IMG/VR virus record: IMGVR_UViG_3300017719_000085
Span: 1-32,668 of that record
Reading direction: 5' to 3' (one strand)
From: a virus
Length of the DNA stretch: 32,668 nt
Shown: positions 7,231 through 14,328 of the stretch, in pieces
Layout: each line of letters opens with the position of its first letter
How positions within the stretch are numbered: position 1 is the stretch's first letter
Made by a program: the position numbers and the translations under genes
The notes under the pieces: model-generated
Told to the model about the DNA's origin: nothing
Databases searched by the model: none
Seen by the model: the letters and a program-made list of their open reading frames with translations, nothing else

Positions 7231-7506
7231 TTATCTAAATTTTCTAACTATTTTACTGCCTATAATAAGATTAACATTGTCATTAGGAAACTGCTTTATT
7301 AAGCTACCTAGTGCGTCTGTTTCTGATATTCCAAAGTCAGCTTGCAAACCCCAGAAGTCTTTTCTAGTTACTGCTATGGTTATGTGATTATGCGCATTGG
7401 CATTAAACTCTGAGGGTATCAAAGTACTAAAGCCGTCTTCAAAGCCAACCTCTAATGAGGTTTGACCTTGGTCGTTAATTGTTGATTGAATAAATAAATT
7501 TTCCAT
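7231..7506 (-). CDS. Hypothetical early protein, 91 aa
   Basis: Mixed alpha/beta protein (MENLFIQSTINDQGQTSLEVGFEDGF...LIIGSKIVRKFR) with a basic C-terminus. Second gene of the early operon, 13 bases after the 65-residue gene. No motif recognised. Position right behind the strong early promoter suggests a host-takeover or regulatory role (inference). Confidence 0.72.
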   Translation of the reverse strand: MENLFIQSTINDQGQTSLEVGFEDGFSTLIPSEFNANAHNHITIAVTRKDFWGLQADFGISETDALGSLIKQFPNDNVNLIIGSKIVRKFR

Positions 7507-7519
7507 TGTTTTGATTGTT

Positions 7520-7717
7520 TTAAAAAGTTCTAGTTATTTTAACTGGTTTATTAAGTATGAGTAATTCATACATAAACATATTCCTCACTTCAGTTTTTTT
7601 ACTGATATTCAAATCAGCAAAATCGCTGTTAAAATTCATTCTAGCTAATTCTTCAAGCCTAGTTGATGGTAATACTTCTATTGTTTCAATAGTTTTATTT
7701 AGAGATACTTCAGTCAT
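7520..7717 (-). CDS. First early protein, 65 aa
   Basis: First gene after the promoter at 7747-7777; the expected leader is about 25-30 bases and A-rich. The protein (MTEVSLNKTIETIEVLPSTRLEELARMNFNSDF...) looks helical with a short beta tail ending KITRTF. No domain recognised. As the promoter-proximal gene it would be made first and most strongly. The only other gene with a near-identical promoter is at 25763, which encodes an unrelated protein. Confidence 0.72.
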   Translation of the reverse strand: MTEVSLNKTIETIEVLPSTRLEELARMNFNSDFADLNISKKTEVRNMFMYELLILNKPVKITRTF

Positions 7718-7746
7718 TTTGATTGTTTTTGTTGTTAATTATGACG

Positions 7747-7777
7747 CTAATTTAAAAAATACTTTTAATTCTACAAA
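7747..7777 (-). promoter_or_regulatory. Early promoter, Bacteroidetes type
   Basis: On the minus strand, TTTG (7777-7774), exactly 19 bases, then TAAATTAG (7754-7747), close to the flavobacterial TTTG-N19-TAnnTTTG consensus. The following bases continue as CGTCATAATTAAC. The same TTTG, spacing, TAAATTAG and downstream TCATAATTAAC recur at 25796-25826. The promoter lies just after a terminator and 30 bases before the first early gene. Confidence 0.85.
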
Positions 7778-7796
7778 ACATTTTAAAGAAAATTTT

Positions 7797-7834
7797 AAAA
7801 AAAAAATCCCCTCCAGTTAAAAAACCTTTGGGGA
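7797..7834 (-). terminator. Terminator closing the tail operon
   Basis: Minus-strand hairpin with outer arms TCCCC (7834-7830) and GGGGA (7811-7807), an internal loop and a short GTT/AAC inner stem. It is followed by ten Ts. It sits 24 bases after the last tail gene stop and just ahead of the early promoter. The stem is not very strong, but the T-tract and position fit. Confidence 0.65.
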
Positions 7835-7857
7835 AAGCAAACAAAAAAAGATTTGTT

Positions 7858-9147
7858 TTACTCGTATTTTATGCTATAAGTACTAGCTAGGTCGTCGTCT
7901 TGATTTGGTAGGTGCATTGTAATATTATAAGTATTAGCCTTTAAATCGTAGGTCATTGCATCTATATAAGCGCTGACATCTTCCGTAAGGGTATTATTGG
8001 CAAAATTAAGCCATATTTTATTATGGAGCGCTACTGGTATAGGGTCAGTATTGTTATTGTAAAATTCGCCCTCATAACGCTTTACAAAAGCCCTATAATC
8101 GTTTAGTATTTCTTGGGTTATAAATTCGTCTAGCTTGCCTTCTGTTCCAGTATCTATTAGCCTTTCAAAACCGCCATCAAAACCGCCGTCAAAAAGACTG
8201 TCTCCAAGGTTATTAGATAATATTAGGTCTTCTGTTTTATGTATGCCAGTAAGTGTATCTGTAGAATTCGAAACCCTTTCGGCTATAAATGTATTAGATT
8301 CGTCCCAAATTTGGTCAATAAAAAAGTTATCTATATAATAAGCATTATGAGCGTTATGTGCAGCGGAAGTAGTATAAGTCAACTGCCTTAGTTGTACTTT
8401 TAAATTAACATTATTAGCCGTTATATTTTCAACGCTTTCTAATTCTATTTTAAAGTTATTCCAAACATCTTTATTAGTGTTTTTTATATATTTAAAATAT
8501 TTTTGATTTGCTGCCTCATCTATAAAAGTAGTTTGCTGAAAATTATCAAATTTGTTGTCTTCAAAATTATAATAATGATAATCATTATTAGGCGAATCGT
8601 ATATTGATATTTTTATTATAAAATAATAGTCTAAATCCACTAAATTAGTTACGCTGTTATCAATGTAATAACTAAATCCTACTTGGTATTTATTTCCAAC
8701 CCTTACACTAGTATAATCCTCTACGTTTTCAAATAAAATTCCTGGCGAATAAGTATCTATATCAGTATCGCCTAAATTAACAAATTCTTGTAAACCTTTT
8801 ATAAGATTATTGCTAGATAATGCTTTTGAGTTTTCCTCTATTTCAGCAGTTGTAGTGCCTAGATTACTAACAAAATCCATTCTAAAACCACCGTAGTTAC
8901 TAATAGGGTCTTGGTTAACTATGTTTAGTTTTTTTAGTTTAGTTTCCCTAACAACTTTTTTTACTGGTCTTAAATACTCTACGTTTAAAGATTGGTTTAT
9001 AGGTCTTAGAATAACTGGCGCTTTTAGTAGTACGTCTTGTTCGTAGGTGTCTATATAGTTTCCGTCTTTATCATAAAATTTAAAGTCTATCAACTCCTTA
9101 CCAGTCGTCGTTAAAAGTGCTTTTTGTGCTGTTGTTCTAGTACCCAT
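7858..9147 (-). CDS. Large tail-tip / baseplate-associated protein
   Basis: 429 residues, last gene of the tail block. The start (MGTRTTAQKALLTTTGKELIDFKFYDKDGNYID) does not look like a typical protein N-terminus. The middle is beta-rich with aromatic strands (YYFIIKISIYD, NNFKIELESVENI), a carbohydrate-binding or jelly-roll-like look, followed by a helical segment and LHNKIWLNF. I recognise no named family. It lies 2 bases after the previous large gene, and together the two have the size and position of the central tail fibre/baseplate hub of Flavobacterium siphoviruses. It may be a split-off C-terminal half of that protein (inference). Confidence 0.72.
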   Translation of the reverse strand: MGTRTTAQKALLTTTGKELIDFKFYDKDGNYIDTYEQDVLLKAPVILRPINQSLNVEYLRPVKKVVRETKLKKLNIVNQDPISNYGGFRMDFVSNLGTTTAEIEENSKALSSNNLIKGLQEFVNLGDTDIDTYSPGILFENVEDYTSVRVGNKYQVGFSYYIDNSVTNLVDLDYYFIIKISIYDSPNNDYHYYNFEDNKFDNFQQTTFIDEAANQKYFKYIKNTNKDVWNNFKIELESVENITANNVNLKVQLRQLTYTTSAAHNAHNAYYIDNFFIDQIWDESNTFIAERVSNSTDTLTGIHKTEDLILSNNLGDSLFDGGFDGGFERLIDTGTEGKLDEFITQEILNDYRAFVKRYEGEFYNNNTDPIPVALHNKIWLNFANNTLTEDVSAYIDAMTYDLKANTYNITMHLPNQDDDLASTYSIKYE

Positions 9148-9149
9148 AA

Positions 9150-10661
9150 TTATGTTATTTGTGATAGGTCAAAATTCTGCGGAAATACATAGCGCTCTAA
9201 AATTATACCATTTGCAACCCTTAAAATATATGCGTCATTTTTTAATGGTACATCTAAGCCAGTAATATCTCTTACTATATACTGTAAATCTGTTTGGCTT
9301 TTTGTTGCTAAATAGCCGCTATATAAACTAGAGTGCGGTACTGTTATTGATTGATTAGGCTCTACAAAGAAATGATTAATTTCAAACCAGCGCGTATCTG
9401 CTAAAGTTGTTCTATTATTGTCTAATCTATTGACGTATCTAGTACTCTCAGAGACAGCGTTAGGATTACTAGCTATAGCGTTAGCCATAGCCTCTATTAA
9501 AGTTTCACCAGTAAAGAAACGACCTTGGAAAGTACCAAAAGTTAAAGTTCCAGCAGCTGGCGCTATTGTGATTGAAACTGTAGCATCTATTTCTGAATCA
9601 TTAGAACCATTATTAGCTTTATAGGTAAACGAATCAGTACCCTCATAATCGGTAGAGGGTGTATATGTAAAGTCAGCTCCAGAAATACCAGAGACAGCTC
9701 CATTAGTTGGGCTGGTTACGGTTGAGAAAGTAAGCGCTAGATTACTTGGGTCATTACCTATAAACTCAGCATCTACAGCTGTATTAACTAGCGTTGCTAT
9801 CGAAATATCTTCTACAGATGGTATGCCTATATTTAATAACCTTTTGTCTACTATATTAGAGTTACTTATAACATACCAGCTTCCATTAGACTGAAATACT
9901 CTAGAGTTTGTAACTTTTAATATATGAGCTAATAACTCTTTAGATGTATATCTTTGGAAGTTGTCTTTTAGTAAACCAAACTCATAAATATCTATATCGT
10001 GAAATATTGTTTCGTTAGCAGCGCCATTTAATAACCTTATGTTATTAGCTATTCTTATATCAAAATCTAGCCCAGTATTTTCTAATATTTTTCTTAAATA
10101 GTAAAATAGGTTGTCAAAGTTTGACTGCGCAGCTGTAGGGTCTGGGTCGTCGTTTGAGTCTAATAAAACTTTAGAAAAAGGCGCATCAAAACCGTCTAAA
10201 GTTCCTAAGCCGTCTGAGGCTACTAATTTAATAGGAAATGGCTTACTTTGTACAGCTTCGCTGTATCTGTCTACAATTAAAAAACCCTCCCAGTAAAACT
10301 CAAAACCCTCGTTTCCTTCATCCCATAAAAAATTAGCGTCTTGCCAAGGGTCTTCTTGTAAGTCCCATTCCTTGCCCCCAATACTTGAGCCAGTTGATAT
10401 TTGTACTTTATATTCTCTTTCGTCTGCCTCGTACCAATTATCGTAATTAGTGCCGTCTGTTACATATAAATTAAGTTCGCAAGTTGAGCCAATAATTGGA
10501 GTATAAAAGTCGTCGTCTGAATCCCACTTAATTATTACTGGGTTGCCAGTTCCAACTAGAGGGCTAACGCTACCAGAATAATCTTTTTGTAAAATCGATA
10601 CTTTTCTGGCATTGCCTCTAACATCAGCAAAAGACAGACTAAATTTTTCTCCGTAGCTCAT
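9150..10661 (-). CDS. Tail-tip protein with Ig/cadherin-like domain
   Basis: 503 residues, directly after the tape measure gene where distal tail and hub proteins are normally encoded. Residues 1-280 include a beta-rich N-terminus (EKFSLSFADVRGNARKVSIL) and segments such as FEFYWEGFLIVDRY, then a Tyr/Asn-rich region. Residues about 283-367 form an Ig-like (Big_9/cadherin-like) repeat with the marker string FTYTPSTDYEGTDSFTYKANNG, normally found in bacterial surface proteins. It appears inserted between tail-hub-like parts. The Ig-like domain may bind the cell surface weakly. The exact hub family is not recognised. Confidence 0.75.
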   Translation of the reverse strand: MSYGEKFSLSFADVRGNARKVSILQKDYSGSVSPLVGTGNPVIIKWDSDDDFYTPIIGSTCELNLYVTDGTNYDNWYEADEREYKVQISTGSSIGGKEWDLQEDPWQDANFLWDEGNEGFEFYWEGFLIVDRYSEAVQSKPFPIKLVASDGLGTLDGFDAPFSKVLLDSNDDPDPTAAQSNFDNLFYYLRKILENTGLDFDIRIANNIRLLNGAANETIFHDIDIYEFGLLKDNFQRYTSKELLAHILKVTNSRVFQSNGSWYVISNSNIVDKRLLNIGIPSVEDISIATLVNTAVDAEFIGNDPSNLALTFSTVTSPTNGAVSGISGADFTYTPSTDYEGTDSFTYKANNGSNDSEIDATVSITIAPAAGTLTFGTFQGRFFTGETLIEAMANAIASNPNAVSESTRYVNRLDNNRTTLADTRWFEINHFFVEPNQSITVPHSSLYSGYLATKSQTDLQYIVRDITGLDVPLKNDAYILRVANGIILERYVFPQNFDLSQIT

Positions 10662-10664
10662 TTT

Positions 10665-13034
10665 TTATAATAGTCTTGAACGGTTTCTGTCAGCTCTTTG
10701 TAAAGCCATAACTAAATCTTGACCCTCTAGCCTAAATCCACCAGTTACATTTACAGCGGTTTCTCTTTGTCCTATCATACCTTTTAATTTATCCAATGGC
10801 GCTATTACTTCTGGATTACTTCTAGCTCCAGCATATTCTCCCATTAATCCTAAAGTTGGCGCTGATACAATACCACCGTTTGCAAATTTAGGTACGTTAG
10901 ATGAAAAAGCTGATTTTACAACTGCTACGCCTCCAGCTATCAATGCTGGTAATACAATAGGCGCTAAAGGTCCTGCTAAAAAAGAACCCTCCGCAGCTCC
11001 TTTAATTGCAGCGGCTGTAGCAACAGCTAGCGATGCGGCTATAGCATCCATTGCAGCGGTTATAAAAGCTCCAGCAAAACTTCCTAGCGCACCCTCTCCT
11101 AAGCCCATAGACGTAACTATAGTGTCTCCTAAAGAACTAAAAGCGCCCATTAATTGACCTCCTACAACTTGTGCTAGGTCGCTAAGTCTTTGTTGCGTTT
11201 GCTCTCTCGCCTCGTTCATTTCATAAAAACGAGCTGTATTTTCTTTAATAGATGAGCTGATAGCTGCAAAACTTGTAGTAGATTTTTTTGCAAAGTCTTC
11301 TACACCTTTACCAGCCTCGTCAAAAGGATTGCCTTGTATTGCAAAAATACTACCTAGGTCTTGGGTTTTAGGAGTCTCTACCTCTGGCATTGGTATTTTA
11401 GGCGCTCTAATTCCAACGTCAGACAATAAGCCACCAAATAACTCTTTAGCTTTTTTAGCAATAACCTCCATAGTAGGCGGTAGGTCGTTATATTTTTTGA
11501 TAATCTTAGCGCCGTCTAAATTGTCAGAAATTTCTTTTCCAGCTTTTAAAGAAATGTCAGCTAGTTTATTAGTTTGCTCTTGAAATAATGAAGTAAAATC
11601 AGCATCAAATCCATCCTTAAGAAATCTTTTTATTAAAGAGGTTGCTGTTTCAACCCTAACCATAAACTTTTCAAATCCAGCTTGGATTTTAACTAAAGCG
11701 TTTAATAATCCTACTTTTAAGTCTACAGTAAAATCATTAATTATATTACTTATTTCATTAAAATTAGCAGCTAATGCACCGACGACTATAACTACACCGC
11801 CAATAGGAGTTAATAAACTTCCAAAAAGAGTTAGAAGTGAACCCCCCACCATTAAAATAGAGGGTAATACAGCTGCAAAAGCTGCGAATCCTATAGCCAT
11901 CTGTTGTACTACTGGGTCTAATCTACCAAAGGCTTTAAATAATTTAGAGGCAAATCCTATAGCATCCGTTAGAACTGGTAAAAGGCTTTCCATTAAAATA
12001 CCGCCTAAATCAGTAAATTGGTTTTTTAATTCTATTAAACCTTTTCTAAGTTTAAACTCGGCTGAGTCTCCCAACTGGTCAAATGCCTTTTGGGTTATGC
12101 CAGCCGTATTGTTCATAGACTTAAATATTTGCTCAGTAGAGCCTAGGTTTTTACCCATTAAGTCTAAGACTCCAGACAAAGCTCTAGTATTTGCAAATAC
12201 TCTACCTTGAGCCTCTTCATTATCTCCAAAGGTTGTAGTTAATGTTTTAAGAGTTGATAGTAAGCCCTCCTCTTTTATTTGCCTTCTAAGTCCTTCAGCG
12301 CTTAACCCAAACTCTGCTAAAGTGTCGCTAGCTTGTTTTGACGGTTTTAATAAAGAAAATAATATACCTCTAATCTGAGTAGCTGCCATTGCGGCGTCTG
12401 TACCAGTCCTACTCATTGCAGCAAATGTAGCACCCACCTCGCTAAACTCTACGCCTAACTGAGAGGCTACTGGTAAAACTGTACCCATTGACTGGGCTAA
12501 GGTGTCGGCTGATAGTTTACCTTCTCTTACAGCGCCAGTAAGTACGTCAGTAGCTTGACTAGCTGATAGGTTTTCTACGCCATAAGCGTTAAGAGCTGAG
12601 GTTGCTAAATCAGCAATTACCTTAGTTTCTCCTAATCCGACCGCGGCTGCTTTTGTTGACTGTTCTAATACAGCCATAGCCTCAGCACCTCTTAGACCAG
12701 CTGAAGTAATAAAAAAGAGCGCGTCTGCCGCCTCTCCAGAGCTAATACCAGCCTCTGTAGCTAATCTTTTTACGCTGACGCTCATTGAGTCTACTGTATC
12801 GCCAGCAACGCCTACAAGCGTCTTAATTTGCGTCATTGACTTGTCAAAGTCCGCAGCCATTTTTATAGACGCTCCGCCAGCTGCTACCAATGGCAGCGTT
12901 AACCTAGTCTGTAAAGACGACCCTAAAGAACCAACTCTTTTGCCAAAACTTTTAAGACTTCTACTTGCTTTACCTAGGGAGCTATTTAAGTGTTTAGCGT
13001 CCCCTTTTAAAATTACTTCTAATATATTTGCCAT
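10665..13034 (-). CDS. Tape measure protein
   Basis: 789 residues. The N-terminal half contains the PhageMin_Tail/TP901-type core: SFGKRVGSLGSSLQTRLTLP, then long helices with ATEAGISSGEAADALFFITSAGL and alternating Ala-rich repeats (about 40-330). Hydrophobic segments lie near 375-430 and 650-705, as in other tape measures that insert in the membrane during ejection. It sets tail length: roughly 790 residues of mostly helix suggests a tail of the order of 100 nm (rule of thumb). It follows the two-frame tail assembly chaperone gene, the standard order. Confidence 0.93.
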   Translation of the reverse strand: MANILEVILKGDAKHLNSSLGKASRSLKSFGKRVGSLGSSLQTRLTLPLVAAGGASIKMAADFDKSMTQIKTLVGVAGDTVDSMSVSVKRLATEAGISSGEAADALFFITSAGLRGAEAMAVLEQSTKAAAVGLGETKVIADLATSALNAYGVENLSASQATDVLTGAVREGKLSADTLAQSMGTVLPVASQLGVEFSEVGATFAAMSRTGTDAAMAATQIRGILFSLLKPSKQASDTLAEFGLSAEGLRRQIKEEGLLSTLKTLTTTFGDNEEAQGRVFANTRALSGVLDLMGKNLGSTEQIFKSMNNTAGITQKAFDQLGDSAEFKLRKGLIELKNQFTDLGGILMESLLPVLTDAIGFASKLFKAFGRLDPVVQQMAIGFAAFAAVLPSILMVGGSLLTLFGSLLTPIGGVVIVVGALAANFNEISNIINDFTVDLKVGLLNALVKIQAGFEKFMVRVETATSLIKRFLKDGFDADFTSLFQEQTNKLADISLKAGKEISDNLDGAKIIKKYNDLPPTMEVIAKKAKELFGGLLSDVGIRAPKIPMPEVETPKTQDLGSIFAIQGNPFDEAGKGVEDFAKKSTTSFAAISSSIKENTARFYEMNEAREQTQQRLSDLAQVVGGQLMGAFSSLGDTIVTSMGLGEGALGSFAGAFITAAMDAIAASLAVATAAAIKGAAEGSFLAGPLAPIVLPALIAGGVAVVKSAFSSNVPKFANGGIVSAPTLGLMGEYAGARSNPEVIAPLDKLKGMIGQRETAVNVTGGFRLEGQDLVMALQRADRNRSRLL

Positions 13035-13038
13035 AATG

Positions 13039-13046
13039 CAAATTTA
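13039..13046 (-). promoter_or_regulatory. Possible -7 box before tape measure gene
   Basis: TAAATTTG followed by CATT and the ATG at 13034, the same arrangement as at the prohead protease. It matches TAnnTTTG; the -33 element is not evident. Confidence 0.45.
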
Positions 13047-13765
13047 CTAAATTTTAAACTCAGTTGTCTCCTTAACGTTTTCTACTTGTTCTAGGAATTT
13101 ACTAAGCTCTTCTGGAGTAGATTTAGGCTCAAACTTTCTTTTTTCTACTAGTTTATCTTGAGGTAAAGTAAAGAGGTCGGTAGGTTTTATAGTCTGGCTT
13201 TTTTTAGAGCAGTTTACATTATGTATAAGAGTCGCCAAATATCTAAGGCGCTCCCATTCTAAATTTTGCTTTACATTATAAGACTCGCCTAGAAGTTGAT
13301 TTTCGACCCAAGTATTATTCCAAAACTCATTTGGATTTATGCCGACTTGTCCTATAAAATAGTCGAGTAAGTCATTCCAAGTTAAGGAGTCGGCTGAGTC
13401 TTTCCCTCGCTTTTTGGGTTTCTTTCTATGCCTAGGTTAAGGTCATTACCTAATATCCTAGATTCAAGCATAGCGTTTACCATTTCTTCAAGCTCTTCTG
13501 GTTTTAAATCTTCTAGCCAGCTACCTACCTTAAACTCGTTGTAGTCAATTTCGTTACCTTCTTCTTGGTCGTATGCTAAAAGACCAGAGTAAACAAGCGC
13601 TCTAATGCCAGTAATAGATAAACCCCCTTCAAAAATATTACCTATTTTATCTAGAGGCGTTTTTAATATATCTGTAAAGTTTGCCCAGAAGTTCATAGAG
13701 AAATGTAGGTTTCTCTTTTGCCCACCGAGTTCTAGGGTATAATACCCTCTTTTTTTGTTTGCCAT
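13047..13765 (-). CDS. Tail assembly chaperone, -1 frameshift product (gpGT-like)
   Basis: Long form of the tail chaperone. Ribosomes read the first 122 codons from 13765 in frame 0, slip back one base on G GGA AAG (13406-13400) and continue in the -1 frame from 13400 to the stop at 13047. The result is about 239 residues. The -1 frame is open through the whole stretch, starting DSADSLTWNDLLDYFIGQVG and ending KETTEFKI. By analogy with lambda gpG/gpGT, the long form would bind the tape measure protein encoded 12 bases downstream and recruit tail tube subunits. The piece 13238-13047, which has its own non-ATG start, is probably not a separate gene. Efficiency cannot be read from sequence. Confidence 0.85.
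13382..13765 (-). CDS. Tail assembly chaperone, short form (gpG-like)
   Basis: 127-residue unshifted product. It begins MANKKRGYYTLELGGQKRNLHFSMNFW, a start typical of TAC proteins of Bacteroidetes and GTA-like phages, followed by helices and an acidic segment (DLKPEELEEMVNAML). It lies between the tail tube and tape measure genes, where this chaperone always lies. The last few codons contain the slippery heptamer used to make the longer form. Its low-complexity end KSEGKTQPTP is present only in the short form. Confidence 0.85.
   Translation of the reverse strand: MANKKRGYYTLELGGQKRNLHFSMNFWANFTDILKTPLDKIGNIFEGGLSITGIRALVYSGLLAYDQEEGNEIDYNEFKVGSWLEDLKPEELEEMVNAMLESRILGNDLNLGIERNPKSEGKTQPTP
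13400..13406 (-). promoter_or_regulatory. Programmed -1 ribosomal frameshift site G GGA AAG
   Basis: The minus-strand heptamer GGGAAAG lies in phase with the chaperone frame as G GGA AAG (GGA is codon 121), matching X XXY YYZ. It is the same heptamer used by lambda gpG/gpGT. It is 18 bases before the zero-frame stop codon, and the -1 frame runs on for 117 codons. Confidence 0.9.
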
Positions 13766-13782
13766 AATTTTAATTTAAACTC

Positions 13783-14214
13783 TTAGTTTGTGCTTTGAGT
13801 AATTGCACCAGTAACAGTTATAGTACCAGAGTATGTAGCTGGGCTTTCCATTTCAGCTGATTGCTCTAAAGATGCTATAAAGCCTTCACCAGTAAAAATA
13901 GTATCCCCAGTTGCAGCAGTCCCAAAGCTCCAGTCGATTTTAGTACGACCAGTTATTAAAGATGCAATACCGTCAACATTTTTTAGACTATCTGAAGTAT
14001 CAGTATAGTCAATAAGACCATCAAAAGAAAGCTCAGCGCTTCTTAATCCGCTTATTACTTCTTGAAATCCAGCGCTATCTTTTGTAGTCGCCTCTGGTAA
14101 GTCTTGAGAAATTGTCATAGAGCAGCTTGTAGAGTGTCCTAGAGCCTCTAGAGTCCCACCGTCTGCTACAAATTTTAAAACTAAGTTAGTTCCGTTAAAT
14201 ACGCTTGAAGCCAT
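13783..14214 (-). CDS. Major tail tube protein
   Basis: 143 residues, beta-rich, beginning MASSVFNGTNLVLKFVADGG and with the pattern SMTISQDLPEATTKDSAGFQEVISGLRSAELSFDGLI, which is characteristic of TP901-1/Gp8-type tail tube subunits. The C-terminal half is strands ending in TYSGTITVTGAITQ. It is immediately upstream of the chaperone and tape measure genes. A TATATTTG box at 14239-14246 may give this abundant protein its own promoter. Confidence 0.88.
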   Translation of the reverse strand: MASSVFNGTNLVLKFVADGGTLEALGHSTSCSMTISQDLPEATTKDSAGFQEVISGLRSAELSFDGLIDYTDTSDSLKNVDGIASLITGRTKIDWSFGTAATGDTIFTGEGFIASLEQSAEMESPATYSGTITVTGAITQSTN

Positions 14215-14238
14215 TTTTTACCTTTTTTAAATATTATA

Positions 14239-14246
14239 CAAATATA
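14239..14246 (-). promoter_or_regulatory. Possible -7 box before tail tube gene
   Basis: TATATTTG on the minus strand matches TAnnTTTG perfectly, 24 bases before the tail tube ATG, in a 114-base intergenic gap after the fibre gene. No TTG is present 19 bases upstream, so support is partial. Confidence 0.5.
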
Positions 14247-14328
14247 GTTATTTTATTTCTTATGTTATTTCTGTTTTTGATAATCCCAAGTGCAAATAGA
14301 TTCATAACTGCTATCTTCAAATCTTCCA

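Noticed and set aside
13047-13238. Independent 63-aa gene
   Set aside because: It has a TTG-type start in mid-frame, and the -1 frame is open far upstream to an ideal slippery site; it is the 3' part of the frameshift product.
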